Source: Polyangiaceae bacterium (GTDB taxonomy: Bacteria > Myxococcota_A > Polyangia > Polyangiales > Polyangiaceae). From it: a DNA stretch of 38,230 nt. The notes below the pieces were generated by a model that saw only the letters and a list, made by a program, of their open reading frames with translations, searched no databases and had not been told where the DNA came from. The position numbers and the translations under genes are program-made. Of this stretch, positions 1-8,898 are shown piece after piece (within the stretch, counting starts at the first letter, position 1; the number at the start of each line of letters is the position of its first letter). The stretch covers positions 1 to 38,230 of the forward strand of contig JAQSWN010000067.1 in the NCBI GenBank assembly GCA_029266615.1. The letters are read 5' to 3'.

Positions 1-16
1 CGCCGCACCAGACTGG

Positions 17-451
17 ATGCGAGCGGCCCGCGCCCTCGCAGACTGGTTGGAGCTTCGCATCAAGCGCGGCCACGTCGCCCCCGTGGAAGAGGCCACCATC
101 GCCCGGATCTGGGCGGCGTTCTCGCTCGGTGGCGTGACCGAGCAGCAGATCCACAAGATTGCGCGCGTCGTGCAGCGCGCTCACAGCGCCATCCGCGAAA
201 CGCCTCGCAGCGCCTCGGACCTGCAGCTCGCTATCAACGCGTGCGCGGGCGTCTTGTACGGCGGCTTGCCGCGCCAAGTCCGAGAGCGGATGCCGCTCGA
301 GCGCGTGGTCGCCACCGTTCGTAAACTGCGCGAGCAGGCGGATCCGTGGGCCGCCATCGTAGAGGGAGTCGCGGATCTGGCAGGGTGGAAGGACTACTCG
401 CGCGTCCACGCCGCGTCCGTCATCCGGGCCGTCGTCGAGAGCCGCAACTGA
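17..451 (+). CDS. Hypothetical protein, possibly 5'-truncated by the window edge
   Basis: I do not recognise this 144-residue protein. It is mostly helical, rich in Arg and Ala, with no signal peptide or membrane segment. The frame is open back to the first bases of the window, so the ATG at 17 may be internal and this may be the C-terminal part of a longer protein. Its TGA stop shares one base with the ATG of pheA (TGATG, 449-453), so the two are probably co-translated. That coupling is the only hint of function, and no chorismate-mutase-like pattern is apparent. Confidence 0.6.
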   Translation: MRAARALADWLELRIKRGHVAPVEEATIARIWAAFSLGGVTEQQIHKIARVVQRAHSAIRETPRSASDLQLAINACAGVLYGGLPRQVRERMPLERVVATVRKLREQADPWAAIVEGVADLAGWKDYSRVHAASVIRAVVESRN

Positions 452-1281
452 TGCCGGCACCTCGCCCACGCGTCGCCTACATGGGTCCTCCGCGGAGCTT
501 TTCCAACGCGGCCGCGCTCGCGCTCTACGGCGCGGACGCAGACTTCGTCGTCACCCGCACGATTCCGGACGCGGTCGAAGCGGCGGCGCTGGGCCAGGCC
601 GACGTCGCCGTGGTTCCCATCGAGAATACGATAGAGGGCGGCGTCAACGCGACCGTAGACGCATTGTTCGACAGCGAGCTGCACATCAGCGGCGAGTTCG
701 TGCTCGACGTGGATCTGTGCTTGCTCGCGCGGAGCCCGGACCTCTCGCACATTCAGCGGGTCGCCTCTCATCCGCAGCCGCTCGGTCAATGCAAGCACTG
801 GCTGCGAAAGCACTTGCCTCACGCAGAGCTGGTCGTGACGTCCTCCACTACCGCGGCCGCAGAAGACGCGTTGAAGGACCCTCACACCGCCGCCGTCGGC
901 AGCAAGCTCGCCGCCGACGCAGGCCTCTTGGTCGTGCGCGAGCGCATTCAAGATCACGAAGGCAACGCCACGCGCTTCGTCATCGTCGGGCAGCAGCTCA
1001 CCCTGCCCACCGGTAACGACAAAACGACCCTGGTGTTCTCGACGCCTCACGAGCGCGGCGCGCTGCGGCGGGTCCTGGAAGTGTTCGATCGAGAAGGCTT
1101 GAACCTCACCCGCATCGAGTCCCGTCCCCTCCGCGGCCAGCAGTGGGAGTACGCGTTCTTCACGGATTTGGAAGGTCATCGCGACGAGCCCCCGGTGCAA
1201 CGCGCGCTCGCGCAGTTGGGCGAAGGGGGCGCGCTGGTACGCGTGCTCGGCAGCTATCCGCGCGCACGTGTCAGCGGCTAG
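451..1281 (+). CDS. pheA: Prephenate dehydratase
   Basis: Converts prephenate to phenylpyruvate in phenylalanine synthesis, in the cytoplasm. The 276-residue protein has the monofunctional layout: a catalytic prephenate dehydratase domain at about 6-180 and an ACT regulatory domain at about 192-270. Visible landmarks are the N-terminal YMGPP...SFS element, the PIENT segment (56-60), the catalytic TRF motif (174-176) and the ESRP motif of the ACT domain (223-226), which binds phenylalanine in known enzymes. No chorismate mutase domain is fused. The ATG at 451 was chosen over a start at 346 because homology begins here and it overlaps the upstream stop by one base. The usual GxF loop near the N-terminus reads PPRSF, a slight deviation. 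Confidence 0.93.
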   Translation: MPAPRPRVAYMGPPRSFSNAAALALYGADADFVVTRTIPDAVEAAALGQADVAVVPIENTIEGGVNATVDALFDSELHISGEFVLDVDLCLLARSPDLSHIQRVASHPQPLGQCKHWLRKHLPHAELVVTSSTTAAAEDALKDPHTAAVGSKLAADAGLLVVRERIQDHEGNATRFVIVGQQLTLPTGNDKTTLVFSTPHERGALRRVLEVFDREGLNLTRIESRPLRGQQWEYAFFTDLEGHRDEPPVQRALAQLGEGGALVRVLGSYPRARVSG

Positions 1282-1483
1282 GGCCGCGGAGAGCCGCTTC
1301 AAAAGTTGCCGCCTCGTTCACTGAAGCTGCACTACTGCCGCGACTTTCCACGGCTATCTCGGAGCTCGGGTCTCTTAGTACTTCGTTTAGCATATAACGC
1401 AGCGCATTACGGCTCTCGCGGGCGCAGACTCACATGTAGTTGTGTGTAGACACGAGTGCGCGATTCCTCTACTTCTGGGAGCG

Positions 1484-2395
1484 ATGACAGGCAAGGCGAT
1501 CGCGCTCGATACGCCTGCGGACAGCGGTCTGCGTGAGCGAGCGCGCCCGAGCTTCGTGCTGCGCTTCGGCACTCGGGAGATCCCGCTCAAGAACCGTATC
1601 ACCACCGCCGGTCGTAGCTCGGCCGCGGACGTGCCGCTCGTCGGCTCGCTCGTCTCACGCCGCCACGCCACCTTCAGCCAAACGGACAGCGGCGTGGAGG
1701 TCACCGATCACGCGAGCCGCAACGGCGTGTTCGTCAACGGCGAGCGTATCGAGGGCTCGCGCGCGCTGCGCCCGGGCGACGTCATCACGATCGGTGACGA
1801 CTCGCTCACGCTCGTTGAGGTACCGGATCCTTTCGACAACCGTAGCGAAAACATCTCCGACATGCGCCCCGTGCGGCCAGAGCAAACGCCGCGCTTTCCC
1901 AGCTTCTCGGACGAAGACGTGTCGGTCGCTACCCGGCGCGCGGACGCGTTCCAGTTGCTCAGCGGCGTCGTCGACAAAGCCCTCGCGCTGGGCCGCGGGG
2001 AAGAAGCCGAGCATTTGATTGGCACGCACTTGGTCGCGGCTTTGGCGGATGCCAGCGCCGGGCGCGCGGTCCCGCCGGAGATCGCCCGCTCGGCCGCGCG
2101 TTACGCGCTCAAGCTGGCGGCCGCTACGAACAAAGCGAATTGGCTGGATTTCGCGGTGCGCCTTTACCGCGCGCTCGCCCAGCCGATGCCGCTGCCCATC
2201 GTGGACGAGATGTACACGCTCGTCGGGCGCATGCGCGGCCTGGATCGCGCACTGTTGCGTGACTACGTCGAGTCATTGCGCCTCGGCTCCGACCAGTTGT
2301 CGCCGACGGAGCGGTTCGTCTTGCAGCGGCTCGAAGGGCTAGAACGTATGGCTCGCCTGCAGTCTGACAAGCCCTTGAAGAGTGGCGATGAGTGA
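1484..2395 (+). CDS. FHA-domain protein
   Basis: A 303-residue cytoplasmic protein with an N-terminal forkhead-associated domain (about residues 18-110) that should bind phosphothreonine peptides. The conserved core is visible: GRSS, SRRHA, then N-G and VNG downstream, so the phosphopeptide-binding residues look intact. The rest is a helical domain I do not recognise. FHA proteins usually act with Ser/Thr kinases and phosphatases; no kinase is in this window, but a PP2C phosphatase lies at 17.1-18.4 kb. The ATG at 1484 is preferred over a GTG at 1442 because a GGGAG lies just upstream of it and the extra 14 residues resemble nothing. About 200 bases separate it from pheA, so it probably has its own promoter. 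Confidence 0.82.
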   Translation: MTGKAIALDTPADSGLRERARPSFVLRFGTREIPLKNRITTAGRSSAADVPLVGSLVSRRHATFSQTDSGVEVTDHASRNGVFVNGERIEGSRALRPGDVITIGDDSLTLVEVPDPFDNRSENISDMRPVRPEQTPRFPSFSDEDVSVATRRADAFQLLSGVVDKALALGRGEEAEHLIGTHLVAALADASAGRAVPPEIARSAARYALKLAAATNKANWLDFAVRLYRALAQPMPLPIVDEMYTLVGRMRGLDRALLRDYVESLRLGSDQLSPTERFVLQRLEGLERMARLQSDKPLKSGDE

Positions 2396-2470
2396 GTGGT
2401 GAGCGACGGAGGCAGTAACGCCTCGGTGCGCTCTGCCATCCCACTCCGCAATCCTCGTCACTCACCACTC
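2394..2470. repeat. Long imperfect inverted repeat between FHA and DUF502 genes
   Basis: The left arm at 2394-2408 (GAGTGGTGAGCGACG) and right arm at 2456-2470 (CGTCACTCACCACTC) are complementary at 14 of 15 positions across a 47-base loop. The left arm begins inside the FHA gene's stop codon and the right arm ends 16 bases before the DUF502 start. There is no T-run, so a classical terminator is unlikely. An mRNA-stabilising hairpin or a remnant of a dispersed repeat would fit. Confidence 0.5.
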
Positions 2471-2486
2471 TGCTACGGTCGCCCCC

Positions 2487-3095
2487 ATGGGCAAACGCCT
2501 GGTTCGATACTTCATTCGCGGCTGCCTCGTCTCCGTCCCGCTCGCGCTGACGATTTGGCTCGTCTTCGTCACGCTTCGCTTCGTGGACCAGTTGCCCGCC
2601 ATCGGGATCCCAGGCGTAGGCTTCGTGCTGACGCTCACGGTCGTAACGCTGATCGGCGTCTTCACCTCGAACGTCATCGGTAAGCGGGTATTCCAGGTCG
2701 TAGACCGGCTCATCTCGGGCATGCCGCTCGTGAAGCTGCTCTACAACTCTTTGAAGGATTTGATTCGCGCCTTCGTCGGGGACGACAGGAGCTTCGATCG
2801 GCCAGTGGCGGTGCTGATGAGCCCGAGCGGCGCGCGCATGCTCGGCTTCATCACGCGGGACGCGCTCCACGCCTTGGGCATGCCCGAGTTCGTCGCCGTG
2901 TACTTCCCTCAGTCGTACAACTTCGCGGGCCAGCTCGCGGTGGTGCCTCGCGAGCACGTGGAGCTCTTGGACGTGGCGAGCTCGGAGGTGATGACTTTCA
3001 TCGTCTCTGGTGGCATTTCGGGGTTCGGTCGAGGTCAATCGCTCGTCCCCCCGCCAACGCTCACCAGCGTCAATATCAAGCCACCGTTGCGATGA
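2487..3095 (+). CDS. DUF502 family membrane protein
   Basis: A 202-residue inner-membrane protein. Two hydrophobic segments near the N-terminus (about 11-30 and 44-62) are followed by a soluble region containing the family-typical stretch with PLVKLLYNSLKD near residue 80, and a C-terminal half with VYFPQSYN and PREHVELLD. This matches DUF502, a widespread bacterial and plant family of poorly defined role, with some plant members linked to trafficking. It sits 91 bases after the FHA gene on the same strand and converges with the TerB-like gene, leaving 15 bases between their stops. I infer no specific job from context. Confidence 0.8.
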   Translation: MGKRLVRYFIRGCLVSVPLALTIWLVFVTLRFVDQLPAIGIPGVGFVLTLTVVTLIGVFTSNVIGKRVFQVVDRLISGMPLVKLLYNSLKDLIRAFVGDDRSFDRPVAVLMSPSGARMLGFITRDALHALGMPEFVAVYFPQSYNFAGQLAVVPREHVELLDVASSEVMTFIVSGGISGFGRGQSLVPPPTLTSVNIKPPLR

Positions 3096-3110
3096 CGCCC
3101 GACCGTTAAG

Positions 3111-3506
3111 CTAGCCCTCCAAACTCTTGCTCGCGAGCGTCAGCGCTCCGTCGTGCACGGAGTCCAGAATCTGCTTGGCTTCGGCCTCGTTGAACTCGAG
3201 CAAGCTGATGAGCTTGTTCAATAGGGCGCGCTCGGATTCGCTCTGCTCACCGTCGGCGTGAGTGAGCAGAGCGGCGTTTGCCAAGAGCAGCTCCCGGTCT
3301 TCACGGCTCAACTCGCGGATGGGCGCGTCTTCGGTCAACGTGCGCTTTTGCTTCGCGTACTGCAGGAGCTCGCGCTCTTCCTCCTCGGAAGCGTCGAACC
3401 CACAAAGCATGCCCTCGATCACCCCAGCTTCGGGAGCCGCCACCTTGCCGTCCGCCCACGCGACGGCCACCAAGGATTTGACGATGTTCTTCTCACTGGG
3501 GGTCAT
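3111..3506 (-). CDS. TerB-like protein
   Basis: A 131-residue acidic, all-helical soluble protein of the TerB type (tellurite-resistance TerB fold, also found in DjlA). Two related helical halves carry an acidic DGK/DGE loop each: AWADGKVAAPE near residue 17 and THADGEQSESE near residue 81, the expected metal-binding pattern. No other ter genes are near, so a tellurite role is not supported; stand-alone TerB proteins occur widely without known function. The ATG at 3506 was chosen because the conserved domain starts within ten residues. The frame extends upstream to 3617, but that part is Arg-rich and unlike the family. Confidence 0.75.
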   Translation of the reverse strand: MTPSEKNIVKSLVAVAWADGKVAAPEAGVIEGMLCGFDASEEEERELLQYAKQKRTLTEDAPIRELSREDRELLLANAALLTHADGEQSESERALLNKLISLLEFNEAEAKQILDSVHDGALTLASKSLEG

Positions 3507-3714
3507 CGCCGCAAGATAGCCAATCCGGTGGAACGAATCGAGGGTTCCGCCCCGAGCAGCCCTAATCAAGCTTTCGCGCGCGCCCGGAAAAGACGCGGGA
3601 GGAGCGCGAGACGGCACAATTCAAGGCTCCGGCGCCTGGCCCGAGCGAGCACGGGGTACCGCTCGTCTAAACGACGCTCCAAGGGTCGTGCCCCTTCGTC
3701 GAGGAATGAAAACC

Positions 3715-4902
3715 ATGCGCCCCTTCTACGGCTCGCTTTCAAAGCTCTTGCTCTTCGGGTTCGTCGCGGCCGGCTGCGGCGGGAAGGAAGACGGAAGCCA
3801 AGTGAACGGCGGCGACGGCGTGGGGAATGCGACCGGCGCCGGCGCGAACGGTCCCGTCATGCTGGGCGGGGGCGCGAGCGCGGGCACCCTCGGCTCCGGC
3901 AGCGGTGTCGTCATCGATCCCACGATGGCGTGCGCGACCGGCACCGCGTCGGCGGCGCTCTCGGGCGTGAACATGTTCGTGATGTTCGACCGGTCCTCGT
4001 CCATGAACGACCGCGCGAGCGAGAATGGGTCGCGCTGGGAGGTCACGTCGGCCGCGCTCAAAGCGTTCTTCGCGAGCCCCGACGCGAGCGGTCTCCAGCT
4101 GGCCTTGCGCTTCTTCCCGCACGATCAACCCGCGCGAGGCTGCAACAACACGGGCTGTGACGAGGCCGCCTGTGGGACGCCGCTCGTCGGTTTAGCCGCC
4201 CTCACCGCGGCCGCGGCGCCGACGGACACGCAAGAAAAAGCGCTCATCGACGCGACGAACGCGGCCGCTCCGGGAATGCCCGGCCAAGGAACGCCCATCT
4301 TCGCCGCGCTCGGCGGCGCGCTTGCGTGGGCGACCGCGCAGCGAACGAAGACTCCGAACGAGAACAGCGTCGTGGTGTTGGTCACGGACGGTGAGGCCAA
4401 CGGCTGCAACGACGACGTCGCTGACATCGCGGGGCTCGCCGCGGAGGCGCTGGCCGCGAGCACGGTGCGCACCTACGCGATCGGTCTCACCGGGTCGCAG
4501 CAGCGCGACATCGACCAGATTGCCGAGGCGGGCGGTACGGAGCGGGGCATCTTCGTGTCGGACGGCGCGAACACCGAGCAGCAGCTCATCGAGGCGCTCG
4601 GCGCAATTCGCGGGCAGGTGCTGGACTGCGATTTCGGCGTCCCCGAACCGAAGCCGGGTCTAACCGTGGACCTGAACCTCATCAACGTGAACTTCACGCC
4701 CACGAGCGGCGCGCCGACTACGCTCGCTCGAGTTGGAGGCGAAGGCGCGTGCGCCGACCAGCCGGGTTGGTACTACGACGACCCCACCTCGCCCACCCGT
4801 ATCGTCCTCTGCCCGGCGTCGTGCACGACCGTGACCGCGGACGCTATGGCCAAGCTGGAGATCCTGCTCGGCTGCGGCACCGTAACGGAGGTGCCGAAGT
4901 AA
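3715..4902 (+). CDS. VWA-domain lipoprotein
   Basis: A 395-residue exported lipoprotein. A hydrophobic signal ends in VAAGC with the lipid-attachment Cys at 21, followed by a Gly/Ala-rich linker and a von Willebrand A domain from about residue 85. The metal-dependent adhesion site is intact: DRSSS near the start of the domain and TDGEANGCND later. The C-terminal region holds several Cys and a GWYYDDP...CPASC segment that I associate with secreted VWA proteins of myxobacteria. The domain suggests Mg-dependent protein binding at the envelope surface. The ATG at 3715 is used because GAGGA (3701-3705) sits nine bases upstream. The ATG at 3706 and a GTG at 3688 are in frame but badly placed relative to it. 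Confidence 0.85.
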   Translation: MRPFYGSLSKLLLFGFVAAGCGGKEDGSQVNGGDGVGNATGAGANGPVMLGGGASAGTLGSGSGVVIDPTMACATGTASAALSGVNMFVMFDRSSSMNDRASENGSRWEVTSAALKAFFASPDASGLQLALRFFPHDQPARGCNNTGCDEAACGTPLVGLAALTAAAAPTDTQEKALIDATNAAAPGMPGQGTPIFAALGGALAWATAQRTKTPNENSVVVLVTDGEANGCNDDVADIAGLAAEALAASTVRTYAIGLTGSQQRDIDQIAEAGGTERGIFVSDGANTEQQLIEALGAIRGQVLDCDFGVPEPKPGLTVDLNLINVNFTPTSGAPTTLARVGGEGACADQPGWYYDDPTSPTRIVLCPASCTTVTADAMAKLEILLGCGTVTEVPK

Positions 4903-4994
4903 GCCAGATTCGCCGACAAGCGCGCGGGTGCGACAGCGGCGCCGCGCCCCCTGGCCTGAGGCGGCCCCAGGCATTACATTGCCGCGCCTTAGCC

Positions 4995-7900
4995 ATGTCC
5001 GAAGCCGCGAAGTCCTCGTTTCGTAAGCCGTCTGCCGAGTTTCACCTCCCGAAGCTCGAGCACGAGATTCTGGCGCTGTGGGACGAGCACGGCACGGAGC
5101 AGAAGAGCCTAGCTGGCAAGGGAAACAAGTCGTTCGTGTTTTACGACGGCCCCCCCTTCGCCACCGGTCTGCCGCACTATGGCCACCTCCTGGCCGGCAC
5201 CATCAAGGACATCGTCCCCCGCTACTTCGTCATGCAGGGGTTCGACGTGGAGCGCCGCTTCGGCTGGGACTGCCACGGCTTGCCCATCGAGAGCCTGATC
5301 GAGAAGGAGCTCAACCTCGGCGGCAAGAATGAGATCGAGTCCTACGGAGTCCCCCAGTTCAACGCCGCGTGTCGCGCCAGCGTGCAGCGTTACACCCGCG
5401 AATGGGAGGCGACCGTGCGGCGCATGGGCCGCTGGGTGGACTTCCAGCGCGAGTACAAGACCATGGACCCCGAGTTCATGGAGACCGTGTGGTGGGTCTT
5501 CAAGAGCTTGTGGGACAAGGGGCTGATCTACGAAGGCTTCCGGATCCAGCCCATCTCCCCCGCCCTCGGCACTCCGTTGTCGAATTTCGAGGTCGCACAG
5601 GGGCCGCAAGAGCGCGACCCCGTGACCAAGAAAGACGGTCACAAGCGCCGCCAGGATCCGAGCGTCACGCTGCGGTTCAAGCTGGAGGACGAAGAAGCGT
5701 ATCTCTGGGCATGGACGACGACCCCGTGGACGCTCCCGAGCAATCTCGCGCTCGCCGTGCACCCGGACGTCGAATACGCCAAGGTGCGCGTGGAGAACAC
5801 GGGCGAGGTCGCGTACGTCGAGCCCGGGCGCCTTGCGGACTACCAGGCGCGCGGACGCGTCGGCGGCACGACGGAGCTCGGCCGTGTGCGCGGAGCGGAG
5901 CTAGTCGGGCGTGCCTACGAACCGCTACTGCCGTACTTCGCAGATCGGAAGACGAAGGAAGACGGCTCGCGCTGGTGCTTCCGCGTCGTCGCGGCCGAGT
6001 ACGTCACGACGGACTCCGGTACCGGCATCGTGCACCAGGCGCCTGCCTTCGGCGAGGACGACTACCAGGTCGGCTTGAGGGAAGGGTTGCCGGTGATCCG
6101 CCCCATGGGCCTCACGGGCGTCTTCGACGAGCGCGTGCCGGACTTCGCCGGGCAGTTCGCCAAGGACGCGGACAAGGGCATCATTCAGAAGCTCAAGAGC
6201 GAGGGTAAGCTCGTCGACCAAGACACCATCGTCCACCCCTACCCGCACTGCTACCGCACCGATCAGCCGCTGCTCTACATGGCGCTCTCGACGTGGTTCA
6301 TGAAGGTGGAGCTGATCAAAGAAGAGCTGGTCAAAAACAACCTTCCGATCCGCTGGGTGCCGGAGCACGTCGGCTCCGGACGCTTCGGCAACTGGCTGGA
6401 AAACGCGCGCGACTGGAACCTCAGCCGTAACCGCTTTTGGGGCACGCCCATCCCGGTGTGGCGCTGCGACAAAGACCCGACCGAGCTCGAGTGCATCGGC
6501 TCGGTTCAAGCGCTGGAGGAGCGAGCGGGCCTGCCCGCAGGCTCGGTGAAGGATCTGCACCGCGAGTCTATCGACCACCTTACCTTCCCGTCGCGCACGA
6601 CGCCGGGCGGGAAGATGGAGCGCATCCAGGAAGTGTTCGATTGCTGGTTCGAGTCGGGCTCCATGCCCTACGCGCAGAATCACTACCCCTTCGACCGCGC
6701 CAAGGTGGACTACGTGGAGCAGAATCTGCCCGCGGACTTCATCGCGGAGGGTTTGGACCAAACCCGCGGCTGGTTCTACACGCTTCACGTGTTGTCGACG
6801 GCGCTCTTCGGCCGGCCCGCGTTCAAAAACGTGATCGTGAACGGCATGATCTTGGCGGCGGACGGCAAGAAGATGTCCAAGCGCCTCAAGAACTACCCGG
6901 ACCCGAACGACGTCATGGAGAACTTCGGAGCGGACGCGCTCCGGGCGTACCTCATCGACAGCGCGGTGGTGCGCGCGGAGCCAATGAAGTTCGGCAAAGA
7001 CGCGAGCGACATGACCGGCGAAGCGGTGAAAGACACCGTACGGCTGGTCGTGCTCCCGCTGTGGAACGCGTACGTGTTCTTGGCGACCTACGCGGTGGCG
7101 GACGGCTGGTCTCCCAAGGCGGAGGATTTGCAGGTACGCCCGAGCGGTGACCTGGACCGCTATATCCTGAGCCGCGTCGAGCGGTTCGTGGAAGAGCTCA
7201 CGCTCGAATACGAGCGTTACGAGCTCTCGAACCTGATCCCGGCGTTCACGCGCCTCTGCGACGACTTGAACAACTGGTACATCCGCCGCGGCCGGCGTCG
7301 CTATTGGCGCGCGAAGAACGAGAGCAGCGCCGGGGATCGCGACAAGCAAGACGCGTACGGGACGCTGCTGCGTGTGCTCACCACGCTCACGCGCGCCATG
7401 GCCCCGGTCATGCCCTTCTTCACGGAGTACCTACACCAGCGGCTGCTGGTGGACACCGGGCTCGCCCCCGCCGGAGACAGCGTGCACGCGCAGCCGTTTC
7501 CCCGAGCCGACAAGTCGCTCATCGACCTGGACCTGGAGCAGCGCATCGAGACCGCGCGTTCGGCGATTGCGCTCGGCCTCGTCATCCGTGAGCGGGAGAA
7601 GCTCGGGGTGCGCCGACCCTTAGCCCGGGTCACCATCGCCAGTCCGGACCCGGCCGTGCGCCTCGCGGTCGAGCAGCTTTCGGATGCGCTGCGCGGCGAG
7701 CTCAACGTCAAAGAGGTCGTCGCCATCGCGGACGATTCCGCTCTGTGCTCGCTCTCCGCCAAGGCCAACTTCAAGAAGCTGGGGAAACGACTGGGGCCGA
7801 AGATGAAAGCCGTCGCGGCGGCGGTGGAGAAGCTCACCGCGGACGACATCGCGCGCGTGGAGCGCGGCGAGAGCGTGGAGGTCGAGGGCGAGTTGCTCAC

Positions 7901-8282
7901 CGCGGACGACATCACGCTCACGCGTCAGGCGTTGCCCGGCAATGCCTCGGAGACGCAGGGAGGCGTGACGGTCGTGCTGGACACGAACGTCACTCCTGAG
8001 CTTGCCGCCGAAGGCCTGGCGCGAGAGCTGGTGAGCCGTATCCAGAGCTTCCGCAAGGACACCGGGCTCTCCGTCAGCCAACGGATTCGACTGTTCGTGG
8101 ATGCAAGCGGCCCCGTCGGGCAAATGCTGGAGAGCGCGGAGCTCAAGGCTCTCATCGAGCGCGAGACGCTCGCCGTCGCCCTGACTCAGACACCGGTAAG
8201 GAGCTTTCCGAGCGACAGCAAGACCGCGCAGGAGAGCATCGACGGAGATTCCGTGCATCTTGGCCTCCTGCACGCGACCTAG
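4995..8282 (+). CDS. ileS: Isoleucyl-tRNA synthetase, type 2 (long form)
   Basis: Charges tRNA-Ile with isoleucine in the cytoplasm. The 1095-residue class I synthetase has the HIGH-type motif HYGH at 61-64, the GWDCHGLPIE segment near 95, and KMSKR at 626-630. An editing (CP1) domain between them includes TTTPWTLPSN and GTGIVHQAPAFGEDDY. The length, the GLPHYGH signature and the absence of a C-terminal Cys-rich zinc module place it in the IleS2 group (eukaryote-like), which is typically less sensitive to mupirocin than the E. coli-like form. The start at ATG 4995 fits the family; the frame is open further upstream into the VWA gene. The 92 bases before it are too short for a T-box. Confidence 0.95.
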   Translation: MSEAAKSSFRKPSAEFHLPKLEHEILALWDEHGTEQKSLAGKGNKSFVFYDGPPFATGLPHYGHLLAGTIKDIVPRYFVMQGFDVERRFGWDCHGLPIESLIEKELNLGGKNEIESYGVPQFNAACRASVQRYTREWEATVRRMGRWVDFQREYKTMDPEFMETVWWVFKSLWDKGLIYEGFRIQPISPALGTPLSNFEVAQGPQERDPVTKKDGHKRRQDPSVTLRFKLEDEEAYLWAWTTTPWTLPSNLALAVHPDVEYAKVRVENTGEVAYVEPGRLADYQARGRVGGTTELGRVRGAELVGRAYEPLLPYFADRKTKEDGSRWCFRVVAAEYVTTDSGTGIVHQAPAFGEDDYQVGLREGLPVIRPMGLTGVFDERVPDFAGQFAKDADKGIIQKLKSEGKLVDQDTIVHPYPHCYRTDQPLLYMALSTWFMKVELIKEELVKNNLPIRWVPEHVGSGRFGNWLENARDWNLSRNRFWGTPIPVWRCDKDPTELECIGSVQALEERAGLPAGSVKDLHRESIDHLTFPSRTTPGGKMERIQEVFDCWFESGSMPYAQNHYPFDRAKVDYVEQNLPADFIAEGLDQTRGWFYTLHVLSTALFGRPAFKNVIVNGMILAADGKKMSKRLKNYPDPNDVMENFGADALRAYLIDSAVVRAEPMKFGKDASDMTGEAVKDTVRLVVLPLWNAYVFLATYAVADGWSPKAEDLQVRPSGDLDRYILSRVERFVEELTLEYERYELSNLIPAFTRLCDDLNNWYIRRGRRRYWRAKNESSAGDRDKQDAYGTLLRVLTTLTRAMAPVMPFFTEYLHQRLLVDTGLAPAGDSVHAQPFPRADKSLIDLDLEQRIETARSAIALGLVIREREKLGVRRPLARVTIASPDPAVRLAVEQLSDALRGELNVKEVVAIADDSALCSLSAKANFKKLGKRLGPKMKAVAAAVEKLTADDIARVERGESVEVEGELLTADDITLTRQALPGNASETQGGVTVVLDTNVTPELAAEGLARELVSRIQSFRKDTGLSVSQRIRLFVDASGPVGQMLESAELKALIERETLAVALTQTPVRSFPSDSKTAQESIDGDSVHLGLLHAT

Positions 8283-8596
8283 CAGCTAACGGCCACGAGC
8301 CCGTGAACGCTAGGCCACGGGCTCGCGACCGCCGTGCGGGACGGCTCGGCGGTCGTACGCTCCATCGAGGCTCCGCCCGATCTCTGAGGCAGGGCGAGCC
8401 GAAATCAGCTGCGCCGTTTGATCGGCAATCACGGCGAACACTCGCCCGCGCCGACGAGGACGGGCGCGTGGCCGCCTGTCGCCAGCTGGCGGCCGGCAAC
8501 GAGCCGCCGCCTCTCCCTCGTTTGCTCGCTTCTCATGGTTGGCACGCAGCTGGCAGTGCGCTCGAATATGTCAGGAGCTAAACTGGTAGCCGGGCC
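8283..8596. other. Gene-free interval with two adjacent hairpins
   Basis: No convincing gene lies between ileS and the small ORF at 8597; the open frames here are Arg-rich and have no recognisable domain. Just after the ileS stop are two perfect inverted repeats back to back: 8296-8305 with 8316-8325 (CGAGCCCGTG arms, ten-base loop), then 8326-8334 with 8347-8355 (CGACCGCCG arms, twelve-base loop). Neither is followed by a T-run. They may stabilise the ileS mRNA 3' end or act with Rho. Confidence 0.45.
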
Positions 8597-8803
8597 ATGA
8601 ACGTAGAAGAGCCGACTCTGAAAGACGTGTGGCAATCGCTGCTGGAAAGCCGTCAAGAAGTACGTCAGGCGCAGCAGGAGACGCGCCATGAGGCGAGAGT
8701 CACCGCTGCCATCGGCGCGCTCAAAGACTCCATCGAAGCACGCGACTTTCGCCTCGACGATCACGGCCGTCGACTGACCGGACTCGAGAACAAGCTCCCC
8801 TAG
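8597..8803 (+). CDS. Small coiled-coil hypothetical protein
   Basis: A 68-residue, strongly charged ORF with no family I recognise. It is rich in Gln, Glu and Arg, with a QEVRQAQQETRHEAR stretch that could form a coiled coil, and no signal peptide or membrane segment. There is no clear ribosome-binding site before the ATG at 8597. It is followed by a bidirectional-looking terminator at 8848-8893, which fits a real transcript ending here. It could be a genuine small protein or a chance open frame; the amino-acid make-up is more protein-like than that of the surrounding frames. Confidence 0.4.
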   Translation: MNVEEPTLKDVWQSLLESRQEVRQAQQETRHEARVTAAIGALKDSIEARDFRLDDHGRRLTGLENKLP

Positions 8804-8847
8804 CCCTCCTCGCTTCGCCCGCTCTCGTCGCCTTCGTGCCGCAAACG

Positions 8848-8893
8848 GAAACGCCTCGACACCGAGCCGGAAGGCGAGGTCTCGAGGCGTTTT
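8848..8893. terminator. Bidirectional-looking intrinsic terminator
   Basis: Perfect 11-base arms AAACGCCTCGA (8849-8859) and TCGAGGCGTTT (8882-8892) flank a 22-base loop. TTTT follows on the + strand, and the - strand reading has T residues after the other arm. It lies between the convergent small ORF (+) and ahcY (-), where a shared terminator is expected. The T-run is short. Confidence 0.55.
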
Positions 8894-8898
8894 CGGTC

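Noticed and set aside
3111..3506. Tellurite-resistance determinant
   Set aside because: Only a lone TerB domain is present; no terC, terD or other ter genes are nearby.
4903..4994. T-box leader for ileS
   Set aside because: Only 92 bases, with no T-box sequence and no terminator/antiterminator pair.
5925..7349. 474-residue open frame on the - strand inside ileS
   Set aside because: Antisense to strongly conserved synthetase sequence; composition is Arg/Val/His-rich as expected of a high-GC shadow frame, with no domain.
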